In this document: positions 7,340 through 13,833 of the stretch, in pieces
Position numbering within the stretch: the stretch's first letter is position 1
Layout of the letters: each line of letters begins with the position of its first letter
Assembly: GCA_900547655.1 (NCBI GenBank)
Contig: URHQ01000028.1
Location: forward strand, 1-22,152
Reading direction: 5' to 3'
DNA from: an uncultured Collinsella sp.
Lineage (GTDB): Bacteria > Actinomycetota > Coriobacteriia > Coriobacteriales > Coriobacteriaceae
DNA length: 22,152 bases
The notes under the pieces: model-generated
What the model was told of the DNA's origin: nothing
The model's database searches: none
What the model saw: the letters and a program-made list of their open reading frames with translations, nothing else
Program-made: the position numbers and the translations under genes

Positions 7340-8072
7340 GACCGTCATTATGGGAACGGGCCGCATGGGCTCGCTCATCCGCACCACCGCCGAGGGCGTT
7401 GTCGACGCCGCCGGTCAACCCGTTTTTGATATCGTGGCCCAGATTGGCTTCGATTTGAGCAAGCTCGAGAACGCACCGGCTGCCGATGTAATCATCGACT
7501 TCTCGAACGTCGTGACCTTCGATGCCGTCGTCGCCTATGTCGAGCGCACGGGCGCGGCATTGGTCTCAGGCACCACAGGCTACACCCCCGAGCAGATGGA
7601 CCGTCTGCGTGAGCTGGGCCAGAACACCCGCGTTATGCACTCGGGCAATTACTCCATCGGCATCGCAGCCCTGCGTCATCTAGTGGCCCAGGCCACACGC
7701 GAGTTGCCCGGCTTTGACTGCGAAATCGTCGAGACGCACCATAACCAAAAGGTCGACGCCCCCAGCGGTACCGCCAAGCTGCTGCTCGACGCCGTAGTCG
7801 AGGCCGAGCCCGAGACAGGCTACCACCCCGTCTACGGACGCGAGGGCATGTGCGGCGCACGCGATCCCAAGGAGATCGGCATGCACTCGCTGCGCGGTGG
7901 CACTGTCGCTGGCGTCCACGAAGTGAGTTTCTTTGGCCAGGACGAGGAGGTCACGCTCACCCACCGCGCCACGAGCCGTCAGATCTTCGTCAACGGCGCC
8001 CTGGCCGCCGCCCAGAAGCTCGTCACCCGCGAACCCGGCTTCTATACGTTCGACCAGGTCATGTTTGCCTAA
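7332..8072 (+). CDS. dapB: 4-hydroxy-tetrahydrodipicolinate reductase
   Basis: The product reduces the DapA product with NAD(P)H to tetrahydrodipicolinate. It is 246 residues long, normal for the family. The Rossmann nucleotide motif Gly-Thr-Gly-Arg-Met-Gly is at 8-13, Ser-Gly-Thr-Thr-Gly at 79-83, and the signature His-His-Asn-Gln-Lys-Val-Asp-Ala-Pro-Ser-Gly-Thr-Ala at 136-148 contains the catalytic His and Lys. A C-terminal tetramer segment contains Gly-Glu-type turns and His-Arg-Ala. The start is an unusual TTG at 7332 that overlaps the dapA stop by eight bases. It is preferred to the ATG at 7350 because the first beta strand of the Rossmann fold needs the residues between them, and AAGGGG lies about ten bases upstream. 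The overlap implies translational coupling with lysA-dapA. Confidence 0.93.
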   Translation: MIKTVIMGTGRMGSLIRTTAEGVVDAAGQPVFDIVAQIGFDLSKLENAPAADVIIDFSNVVTFDAVVAYVERTGAALVSGTTGYTPEQMDRLRELGQNTRVMHSGNYSIGIAALRHLVAQATRELPGFDCEIVETHHNQKVDAPSGTAKLLLDAVVEAEPETGYHPVYGREGMCGARDPKEIGMHSLRGGTVAGVHEVSFFGQDEEVTLTHRATSRQIFVNGALAAAQKLVTREPGFYTFDQVMFA

Positions 8073-8111
8073 CCAGGTATCAACCGAATCCGCCCAAAGG
8101 AGAGATAGCAA

Positions 8112-8831
8112 ATGAGTAACGCAGCCGAGATGGATGCACAGGAGATTATCAACTACATCGCCACCGCGCCCAAAAAGACGCCCGTCAAGTTGTACGTGCG
8201 CGAGAAGCCGGGCATGAAGGTTGCTTGGGGCGACGCACATGTCTACGGCGGTCGTCGCGGCAAGACCGTCTTTGGCGACTGGGATGAGCTTAAGGCCATC
8301 CTGGACGCCAACGCCGATTCCATCGATTACTACGACGTGGAGAACGATTGCCGCAACTCCGCCGTGCCCATGCTCGACCTTAAGGGCATCAACGCCCGCA
8401 TCGAGCCGGGCGCGATCATCCGTGACCGCGTCGAGATCGGCGATCGCGCCGTCATCATGATGGGCGCCATCATCAACATCGGCTCCGTCATTGGCGAAGG
8501 CTCCATGATTGATATGGGCGCCGTGCTGGGCGGCCGCGCCACCGTGGGCAAGAACTGCCACATCGGCGCCGGCACCGTGCTGGCAGGCGTTGTGGAGCCC
8601 GCCAGCGCCACGCCCGTCATCATCGAGGACGATGTCATGATCGGCGCCAACGCCGTGGTCCTGGAGGGCGTGCACGTAGGCAAGGGCGCTGTCGTTGCCG
8701 CCGGCGCCGTGTGCGTCGAGGACGTCCCCGCCGGCGCCGTCGTGGCCGGTGTCCCCGCCCGCGTCATCAAGATGCGCGACGAGAAGACCAACAGCAAGAC
8801 CGGCCTGGAAGAGGGCTTACGTCAACTTTAA
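8112..8831 (+). CDS. dapH: Tetrahydrodipicolinate N-acetyltransferase
   Basis: The product transfers an acetyl group from acetyl-CoA to tetrahydrodipicolinate, giving N-acetyl-2-amino-6-oxopimelate; this marks the acetylase branch of the diaminopimelate pathway. It is 239 residues long, the usual size. The N-terminal domain opens with Met-Asp-Ala-Gln-Glu-Ile-Ile-Asn-Tyr-Ile, typical of DapH rather than the succinylase DapD. From about residue 95 to 210 it is a left-handed beta helix of hexapeptide repeats (Gly-Ala/Ile-Ile-x patterns). A strong AAAGGAGA (8096-8103) precedes the ATG by eight bases. It is the last gene of the riboswitch-controlled operon, 39 bases after dapB, and is followed by a terminator. 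The aminotransferase and deacetylase steps that must follow it are not in the operon. Confidence 0.93.
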   Translation: MSNAAEMDAQEIINYIATAPKKTPVKLYVREKPGMKVAWGDAHVYGGRRGKTVFGDWDELKAILDANADSIDYYDVENDCRNSAVPMLDLKGINARIEPGAIIRDRVEIGDRAVIMMGAIINIGSVIGEGSMIDMGAVLGGRATVGKNCHIGAGTVLAGVVEPASATPVIIEDDVMIGANAVVLEGVHVGKGAVVAAGAVCVEDVPAGAVVAGVPARVIKMRDEKTNSKTGLEEGLRQL

Positions 8832-8836
8832 TAGTT

Positions 8837-8861
8837 ACGCGGTTTTGACAAACCGCGTTTT
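8837..8861 (+). terminator. Intrinsic terminator of the lysine operon
   Basis: A perfect 9-bp stem (8837-8845 with 8850-8858), a four-base loop and a short T-run lie six bases after the dapH stop. Confidence 0.8.
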
Positions 8862-8912
8862 CGCTGACGTATGCCCAACCTGCGGCGCAATGTCAGCAAC
8901 CAAGCCGAAAAC

Positions 8913-8949
8913 AAAAAAGGCCGAAACCCCATCCAGGGCTCCGGCCTTT
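8913..8949 (-). terminator. Intrinsic terminator of the nucleoid-associated protein gene
   Basis: The stem is 8916-8923 with 8942-8949 (AAAGGCCG with CGGCCTTT). On the minus strand it is followed by six T. It lies 27 bases after the stop of the minus-strand gene at 8977. Confidence 0.8.
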
Positions 8950-8976
8950 GCTTTCCCGCTGTAGGCGTAACACAAC

Positions 8977-9990
8977 TTATCGATTCTCGATGCTGCCGAT
9001 GTTTTTGAGCTCGATGGAGATGAGGCCGTTGGGCTCGTTGACGAACTCAATGTACTCGGAGTTCGAACCCATCTCGGCCGGGAAGCTGATCTCGATACCC
9101 GTGTCGGTACGAATCTTGTGATTGCGCACGGCCGCGCGCTCGACCTGCTTGCGCTCCACGGGCACACGCTCAGGCACCTTCTCCTCGGTCAGTGCCGCGC
9201 GCACGCTCTCCTTGATGACCGGCTCGTCCTCAAAGACCTCATCGACGATATCCCAAGGGGGCAGTTCCTCGTCATCCTCAACTTTCTCGGCAACAGCAGC
9301 CTTAACCTTGGCGAGTGCTACAGCCGTGTTGGCGCCGTGCTCTTCAGCGACCTCCTCGACCACGCGCGTCACCGTGTCGATGACCTCCTTACCCGAAACG
9401 CCCGTGTCGCACTGCAGCAGGCCATCGGGGATAAGCATACGGTCCTCGCCGGCAATCTTGCGTTTCTTGTCCACATAGCCGATCTCCATGGTGCTCGCGC
9501 GCACGATGGCATAGCTCGGCACCTTTTGCGAGGGGTTCGGCAGAATGGCGTAGTGGCGCGCGATGTCGTTGCGCACCTCCCCCTCCTCGCGGCCCACTTC
9601 GTGCATAAAAGCCTGCTTGGAGCCCAGCAGCATCACGGCAAACCAGCGGGCATCCTCATCGTCATCAAAGTCCGCCACAAGCACGTCAGTGGACTCGGCT
9701 TTCTCGGCCTTGGTAAGTTCGGAAGAGATGAACTCCGCAATCTGCTGAGACAGGTCCACGAACTCACGCTCACCGAAGAAATAGCCCTTGAGCTCGCCGC
9801 CGAATGCGGAGTTCTCGGCAAACGTGGCACGCTTGTTATCGGCCGAAGTACGCGCGCGGCGCAGATGCGTGGTCACGAAGTTGCGCACGGTACGGCTCTC
9901 GATATCGAGCTCGCGCTGGCTCATGACGTTGACGGCAGAGTCAAAGTCCAGGATATGCAGGATCGCGTGATTGATTTTCATATACGGCAT
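8977..9990 (-). CDS. Nucleoid-associated protein, NdpA/YejK (NA37) family
   Basis: A 337-residue cytoplasmic protein, the usual size for the 37-kDa nucleoid-associated family. The N-terminus (Ile-Asn-His-Ala-Ile-Leu-His-Ile-Leu-Asp), the Phe-Val-Thr-Thr-His-Leu-Arg helix and a middle region with Asp-Asp-Asp-Glu-Asp match the family pattern. It is followed by a Lys/Glu-rich helical region and a C-terminal beta-rich part with Ile-Glu-Ile-Ser-Phe-Pro. Members associate with the nucleoid; the molecular role is poorly defined. The ATG at 9981 is an alternative start and has better spacing (ACGGA nine bases upstream) than the ATG at 9990. It is flanked upstream by a 19-bp tandem repeat and followed by its own terminator, so it is probably monocistronic. 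Confidence 0.8.
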   Translation of the reverse strand: MPYMKINHAILHILDFDSAVNVMSQRELDIESRTVRNFVTTHLRRARTSADNKRATFAENSAFGGELKGYFFGEREFVDLSQQIAEFISSELTKAEKAESTDVLVADFDDDEDARWFAVMLLGSKQAFMHEVGREEGEVRNDIARHYAILPNPSQKVPSYAIVRASTMEIGYVDKKRKIAGEDRMLIPDGLLQCDTGVSGKEVIDTVTRVVEEVAEEHGANTAVALAKVKAAVAEKVEDDEELPPWDIVDEVFEDEPVIKESVRAALTEEKVPERVPVERKQVERAAVRNHKIRTDTGIEISFPAEMGSNSEYIEFVNEPNGLISIELKNIGSIENR

Positions 9991-10021
9991 TCCGTTCTAG
10001 ATCGAATTGAGCACGAACCAG

Positions 10022-10059
10022 TATAGCGGTCGAGCCCGCCTATAGCGGTCGAGCCCGCC
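10022..10059. repeat. 19-bp perfect tandem duplication
   Basis: Bases 10022-10040 and 10041-10059 are identical 19-bp units with no spacer, lying 32 bases upstream of the nucleoid-associated protein gene. Read on the minus strand each unit ends in CGCTATA, and the copy nearest the gene runs into TATACT (10020-10025), a possible -10 box. Confidence 0.9.
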
Positions 10060-10074
10060 CCAGGCGCATCGAAG

Positions 10075-10109
10075 ATTGGTGCATCGGGGATAGGTTGCTT
10101 TGCACCAAT
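10075..10109. repeat. REP-like hairpin repeat, copy 1
   Basis: A perfect 9-bp inverted repeat (10075-10083 with 10101-10109) encloses a 17-base loop containing GGGG, AGGTT and CTT. It begins two bases beyond the stop of the Mbeg1-like gene. Its loop matches copy 2 at 13 of 17 positions. Confidence 0.8.
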
Positions 10110-10111
10110 GG

Positions 10112-11272
10112 TTAGCGCATGAGCTCGGACTGCCAAGCCTCGAGCTGTTCTGCCAGGCTCTTACCACTAGAAGGCACGCTGAACTCTGGACGTTTGGGCA
10201 GCAGCGCACACTTAAGAATCGCAACGATGGTCTGCGAGACAAAGCGTCGCGTATCCTTGTCAAAGCCTTGCGCAGCCTGGAGCATCACGGGCAGGCTCTC
10301 GCGTAGATTCCCAGCGATATCCGCAAACCGCTCAGCACCCGTAGCCTCAAACACGGAGAACAACGCATCCACAAAACGCTCGCGCTCGCTAGGCGATACT
10401 GCAAGCAGCATCTCGCGAATGGAGCCATCAACGTATCGAGCACCAGCGGACAGGCGCTCGCAGTACACGAAGTTGCAACCATCAACCACCCAGCTAAAGG
10501 GATTGTGCTGCAGCAGGCTGAACTCGGTGCTCTCAACGATGGCATAGTCCTCCTGCGTCTCGAACATCATGCCAAAGATCGACGACCGAGGTAGCGTCTT
10601 GTCGATTCGACCGGAAAGATCGGCAAAGGCGTTGCCGTTCAGAAACTCCTCGACGAAGCCCGGACCATCATGGGAATACGCCCGTTCGATTCGCTCACGG
10701 GCGACATCGGAGCACATCGCCGCACCGTACACCGCAAGGTTTCCACCCTTGGAATGACCTCCGCACAAAAGCGGCCCGTCAATCGCATCCGCCGCCTCGT
10801 CCACATAACGCGCCGCGGATTCCTGAGCCGGCACAGGACACCGGAACGCCATGTTAAAGTCCTCTTTCCAGCCCACAATCGTGCTGTCAGTCCCCCGGAA
10901 GGAAAGATAACTAAACCCCGCCGGAAACCGGAACGTCATGGCTGCAAACTGCTCCGTCGCCACCACATCGCTCACAGCACGATAGCCGCAAACGTGCACG
11001 CCACGGTAGCGAGGACTTGCTGCCACGGCCTCCAACAAGGCCCTGCTCCCCTCCGGGTCCCACAAGTCGTCAATCATGTCCCGGTAGCACTCGGCACGCA
11101 GCAGCTCGCGTACGTCTAGGCCCTGCCAGTTCGTCAGCTCCGCCATATCACCCGGCAAACGCAAATAGGACAACCACGCAAAGACGAGGCTATCCACCGC
11201 GCAGAACGGCCGCTCCTCAAACGGATCAAACGCCGTCTGGGCATAGGTCAAAAAATTAGGCGAATCCGACAT
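10112..11272 (-). CDS. Mbeg1-like (DUF2974) alpha/beta hydrolase
   Basis: A 386-residue protein with the lipase-like elbow Gly-His-Ser-Lys-Gly-Gly at 172-177 (nucleophile S174) followed by Asn-Leu-Ala-Val-Tyr. An upstream strand reads Tyr-Leu-Ser-Phe-Arg-Gly-Thr-Asp-Ser (122-130), and Ser-His-Asp-Gly-Pro-Gly-Phe lies soon after the nucleophile. These are characteristic of the Mbeg1-like family, common in Firmicutes and Actinobacteria. The substrate is unknown; an esterase or lipase role is inferred from the fold. There is no signal peptide, so it is probably cytoplasmic. GGGAGG stands only three bases before the ATG, a tight but usable spacing. It is flanked on both sides by related hairpin repeats, suggesting that the gene or its surroundings moved or were shaped by a repeat-spreading element. 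Confidence 0.8.
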   Translation of the reverse strand: MSDSPNFLTYAQTAFDPFEERPFCAVDSLVFAWLSYLRLPGDMAELTNWQGLDVRELLRAECYRDMIDDLWDPEGSRALLEAVAASPRYRGVHVCGYRAVSDVVATEQFAAMTFRFPAGFSYLSFRGTDSTIVGWKEDFNMAFRCPVPAQESAARYVDEAADAIDGPLLCGGHSKGGNLAVYGAAMCSDVARERIERAYSHDGPGFVEEFLNGNAFADLSGRIDKTLPRSSIFGMMFETQEDYAIVESTEFSLLQHNPFSWVVDGCNFVYCERLSAGARYVDGSIREMLLAVSPSERERFVDALFSVFEATGAERFADIAGNLRESLPVMLQAAQGFDKDTRRFVSQTIVAILKCALLPKRPEFSVPSSGKSLAEQLEAWQSELMR

Positions 11273-11302
11273 GGCCCTCCCATCAACTATGGTGCATTGG
11301 GA

Positions 11303-11333
11303 TGGTGCATTGGGGTCAGGTTACTTTGCACCA
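11303..11333. repeat. REP-like hairpin repeat, copy 2, with adjoining half copy
   Basis: A 7-bp inverted repeat (TGGTGCA 11303-11309 with TGCACCA 11327-11333) encloses a 17-base loop, TTGGGGTCAGGTTACTT. A 13-bp exact tandem duplication (11289-11301 and 11302-11314) adds a half copy. It lies just upstream of the Mbeg1-like gene and abuts the A-run of the ldh terminator. Confidence 0.8.
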
Positions 11334-11368
11334 AAAAGGCGCCCGGACCGTGTGGGCCCGGACGCCTT
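11333..11368 (-). terminator. Intrinsic terminator of ldh
   Basis: A long GC-rich stem pairs the AAGGCG-TCCGG arm (11358-11368) with CCGGGCGCCTT, with one G-T pair. On the minus strand it ends in five T. It lies 31 bases after the ldh stop. Confidence 0.8.
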
Positions 11369-11399
11369 CATTGTAGCTTTTCGCTCTAGCGAGCTTGAT

Positions 11400-12350
11400 T
11401 TAGCAGGAGAAATCGACGCTGTCGATGATGTCCTTGAGGGCCTTGGCGGAGACGGTGAGCTCATGCTGCTCGTCATCGTTCAGCGGCACGGGGACGCGGC
11501 AGACAACGCCGTCGCGGCCAACGACGGTCGGCATGGAGATGGCAAGATCGGACAGGCCATACTCGCCCACCATGAGCGAGGAGACAGGCAGAACGGTCTG
11601 CTCATCGCGCATAACGGCGGTGCAGATGCGCTTGACGGCCATGGCGACGCCATAGTAGGTGGCGTGCTTCTTCTCGATGATGGTGTAGGCGGAGTTCTTG
11701 ACGTCCTCGGCGATGCGCTTCTCGGCAGCCTCATGCTCCAGGTGGCCGTGAAGCTCACAGAAGGTGTTCAGCGGAACACCGGCAACCTGAGCGCTGGACC
11801 AAGCGACAAACTCGGAGTCGCCGTGCTCGCCCATGACATAGGCCTGGACATCGCGCGGGTCAACCTCGACGTGGGCACCAAGCATCTGCTGCAGGCGACC
11901 GGTGTCGAGCACGGTGCCGGAACCGATGACGTGGCCCTCGGGCAGGCCGGACATCTTGATGGCGGCGTAGGTCAGAACATCGACCGGGTTGGAGACGATG
12001 AGCAGAATGCCGTCGAAGCCGGACTTCTTAATCTCGGGGATAATGGACTTAAAGATGCTGACGTTCTTGTTGACCAGGTCCAGGCGGGTCTCACCGGGCT
12101 TCTGGGCAGCGCCAGCAGTGACGACGATCATGGCGGCGTCGGCGACATCGGAATAATCGCCGGCGTAGATCTTCATCGGCTCGGCAAACGTCATGCCGTG
12201 CGCGATATCCAGGGCCTCACCCTCGGCGCGGTTCTTGTCCACGTCGATGAGGACCATCTCGGAGAACAGACCGCTCTGCATCAGTGCGAACGCCGAAGAC
12301 GAACCGACGAAACCGCACCCGACAATAGCGACCTTCTTCTCGTTAACCAT
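11400..12350 (-). CDS. ldh: L-lactate dehydrogenase
   Basis: The product interconverts pyruvate plus NADH and L-lactate plus NAD in fermentation. It is 316 residues long, the standard size. The NAD-binding motif Gly-Cys-Gly-Phe-Val-Gly is at 11-16 and the acidic residue ending strand 2 is in Ile-Asp-Val. The specificity residue Gln83 is in Ala-Gln-Lys-Pro-Gly-Glu-Thr-Arg; malate dehydrogenases have Arg there, so lactate is preferred. Asn-Pro-Val-Asp is at 121-124 and the catalytic His is in Gly-Glu-His-Gly-Asp-Ser-Glu (174-180). The ATG at 12350 was chosen because GGGAG lies six bases upstream and the family starts just before the Rossmann strand; the frame stays open to 12428. A hairpin with stem 12377-12407 lies 27 bases upstream of the ATG. 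ldh has its own terminator downstream. Confidence 0.94.
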   Translation of the reverse strand: MVNEKKVAIVGCGFVGSSSAFALMQSGLFSEMVLIDVDKNRAEGEALDIAHGMTFAEPMKIYAGDYSDVADAAMIVVTAGAAQKPGETRLDLVNKNVSIFKSIIPEIKKSGFDGILLIVSNPVDVLTYAAIKMSGLPEGHVIGSGTVLDTGRLQQMLGAHVEVDPRDVQAYVMGEHGDSEFVAWSSAQVAGVPLNTFCELHGHLEHEAAEKRIAEDVKNSAYTIIEKKHATYYGVAMAVKRICTAVMRDEQTVLPVSSLMVGEYGLSDLAISMPTVVGRDGVVCRVPVPLNDDEQHELTVSAKALKDIIDSVDFSC

Positions 12351-12376
12351 TAGAAACTCCCATCTCTCTCCACAAA

Positions 12377-12407
12377 CAAGCCGCCCGGGAACGACCCGAG
12401 CGGCTTG
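12377..12407 (-). terminator. Hairpin directly upstream of ldh (terminator or attenuator-like)
   Basis: A stem of eight pairs (CAAGCCGC with GCGGCTTG) plus an inner CCGGG/CCCG part is followed on the minus strand by TTGTTTG, a weak T-run. There is no room for a promoter between it and ldh. It may end the upstream aminotransferase transcript or sit in the ldh leader. Confidence 0.5.
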
Positions 12408-12551
12408 CCGTGATCCCAATACATCCAATCGGGACTTTGATTATGCTCCTATTCGCAGCCAAAAATCGACCGTTTACCGAAATTGTTTGCAGAATTCGTA
12501 AAATAACTGCACGAAATCGGTTTCGAGCTATTGACGAGCCGAAATAGCTTT

Positions 12552-13715
12552 CTAATACAGGCCCGCCTCGCGAATGGCCTCGACAGCCAAAGCGATCTGG
12601 TCGGGCGGCAAGACCAGCGCCATGCGCACGTGCCCCTCACCCGAAGGACCAAAGCTCGCGCCCGGCGTCACCACAACGCCGGCCTTCTCCATGAGCTCCT
12701 CGCAAAACGCCATGGAATCGGTGCGGCCACCGGGAAGCTTGGCCCACACAAACATAGAGCCATGCGCGTTGGGGCGCTCCCAGCCCAGGCCCTCAAGACC
12801 GTCGCACAGGGCATCGCGGCGCTCCTGGTACTTCAGACGCTGCGCCTCGACCTCATCGCGCGGACCGTTCAGGCAGGCGATGGCGGCCTTCTGGATCGGG
12901 AAGAACATGCCAAAGTCGATCTGGCCGCGCAGCTTGGCAAAGGCCGAGACCACATCCTCGCGACCGACCAAAAAGCCGATGCGGGCACCGGTGACGTTAA
13001 ACGACTTGGAGAGCGAGAAGAACTCCACGCCCACCTCAAGCGCACCGGGATACTGCAAGAAGCTGCCGCCCGGCTCGCCGTCGAACACGATGTCGGAGTA
13101 TGCGTTGTCGTGAACGATCAACAGATCATGTTCGCGAGCAAAGGCGATAATCTCCTCGTAGACCTCGGGCGTGCCCACCGAGCCGACCGGGTTCGCAGGC
13201 AGCGACACGATCATATACTTGGCACGATCGGCGACCTCGGGGTCGATGCCCGCCACATAGGGCAGGTAATTGTGCTCGGCGACCAGTGGATAGTACTCGA
13301 GCTTGGCGTCGGCGATCTTGGCGCCCGCCTCAAAGACCGGATAGCACGGATCGGGAACCAGAATGGTGTCACCCGGATCGAGCAGGGCCAGGCCCAAATG
13401 GCCCACGCCCTCCTGCGTGCCGTTGCACGACTGCACCATAGACGGCGTAATGCCCGAAACGCCAAAGCGGCGCTCGTAGTAATCGCACACGGCCTGCTTA
13501 AGCTCGGGCAGATCGCGCAGGGCATACTTCCACATCTCGGGATCTTGGGCCGCCTGCGTGAGCGCCTCGACCACGTGGTCGTACGGCTTAAAGTCGGGCG
13601 TGCCCACGCTCATGTTGTAAATGGTCTTGCCCTGAGCCTTCAGCGCGAGAAGCTTGTTGTTGAGCGAGGCGAAGACCTCCGCGCCAAAGCGGTCGAGACG
13701 CTGCGATGCCTGCAT
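12552..13715 (-). CDS. Class I/II PLP aminotransferase (AspB/DapL-like)
   Basis: A 387-residue fold-type I aminotransferase. It has Ser-Val-Gly-Thr-Pro-Asp-Phe near the N-terminus (36-42), Asn-Gly-Thr-Gln-Glu-Gly for phosphate binding (98-103), Pro-Ala-Asn-Pro-Val-Gly (173-178), His-Asp-Asn-Ala-Tyr-Ser (202-207), and the PLP lysine K237 in Ser-Leu-Ser-Lys-Ser-Phe-Asn. The C-terminal substrate Arg is in His-Val-Arg-Met-Ala. The substrate cannot be fixed from sequence; it resembles aspartate/aromatic and LL-diaminopimelate-type enzymes. The N-acetyl-diaminopimelate route used by dapH needs such an enzyme, so this is a candidate (inference). The ATG at 13715 is favoured by AAAGGTGG just upstream; the 21 in-frame codons before it cover a terminator hairpin and are rejected. 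The gene follows nadE on the same strand. Confidence 0.85.
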   Translation of the reverse strand: MQASQRLDRFGAEVFASLNNKLLALKAQGKTIYNMSVGTPDFKPYDHVVEALTQAAQDPEMWKYALRDLPELKQAVCDYYERRFGVSGITPSMVQSCNGTQEGVGHLGLALLDPGDTILVPDPCYPVFEAGAKIADAKLEYYPLVAEHNYLPYVAGIDPEVADRAKYMIVSLPANPVGSVGTPEVYEEIIAFAREHDLLIVHDNAYSDIVFDGEPGGSFLQYPGALEVGVEFFSLSKSFNVTGARIGFLVGREDVVSAFAKLRGQIDFGMFFPIQKAAIACLNGPRDEVEAQRLKYQERRDALCDGLEGLGWERPNAHGSMFVWAKLPGGRTDSMAFCEELMEKAGVVVTPGASFGPSGEGHVRMALVLPPDQIALAVEAIREAGLY

Positions 13716-13732
13716 GGTGCCACCTTTCGATA

Positions 13733-13765
13733 TAAAAAACGCGGCGCTCCGACAAGAGCGCCGCG
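13733..13765 (-). terminator. Strong intrinsic terminator between nadE and the aminotransferase
   Basis: A perfect 10-bp GC stem (13740-13749 with 13756-13765) and a six-base loop are followed on the minus strand by six T. It ends only 18 bases before the aminotransferase ATG, so it lies in that gene's leader unless transcription starts inside it. Confidence 0.85.
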
Positions 13766-13791
13766 CGATACGGGCCATCAGATTGCAAAAG

Positions 13792-13804
13792 TGTAACGCT
13801 TACA
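13792..13804. promoter_or_regulatory. 13-bp perfect palindrome TGTAA-CGC-TTACA
   Basis: The centre-symmetric palindrome sits between nadE and the aminotransferase, 77 bases before the aminotransferase ATG. It resembles LacI-type operators in style (TGTAA...TTACA around CG), but has one base fewer than a CcpA cre site. An operator role is inferred only. Confidence 0.35.
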
Positions 13805-13833
13805 ACCCCCGTATTGGTTCAATTTAGCCAACC

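Noticed and set aside
7680..8675. Long minus-strand open frame opposite dapB and dapH
   Set aside because: An antisense shadow of two well-identified genes; His/Asp/Gly-rich low-complexity translation typical of reverse-frame reading.
11271..12353. Plus-strand open frame opposite ldh
   Set aside because: An antisense shadow; ldh has complete active-site motifs on the other strand.
12531..13796. Long plus-strand open frame opposite the aminotransferase
   Set aside because: A codon-bias shadow with no ribosome binding site or domain pattern; it also reads through the terminator hairpin.
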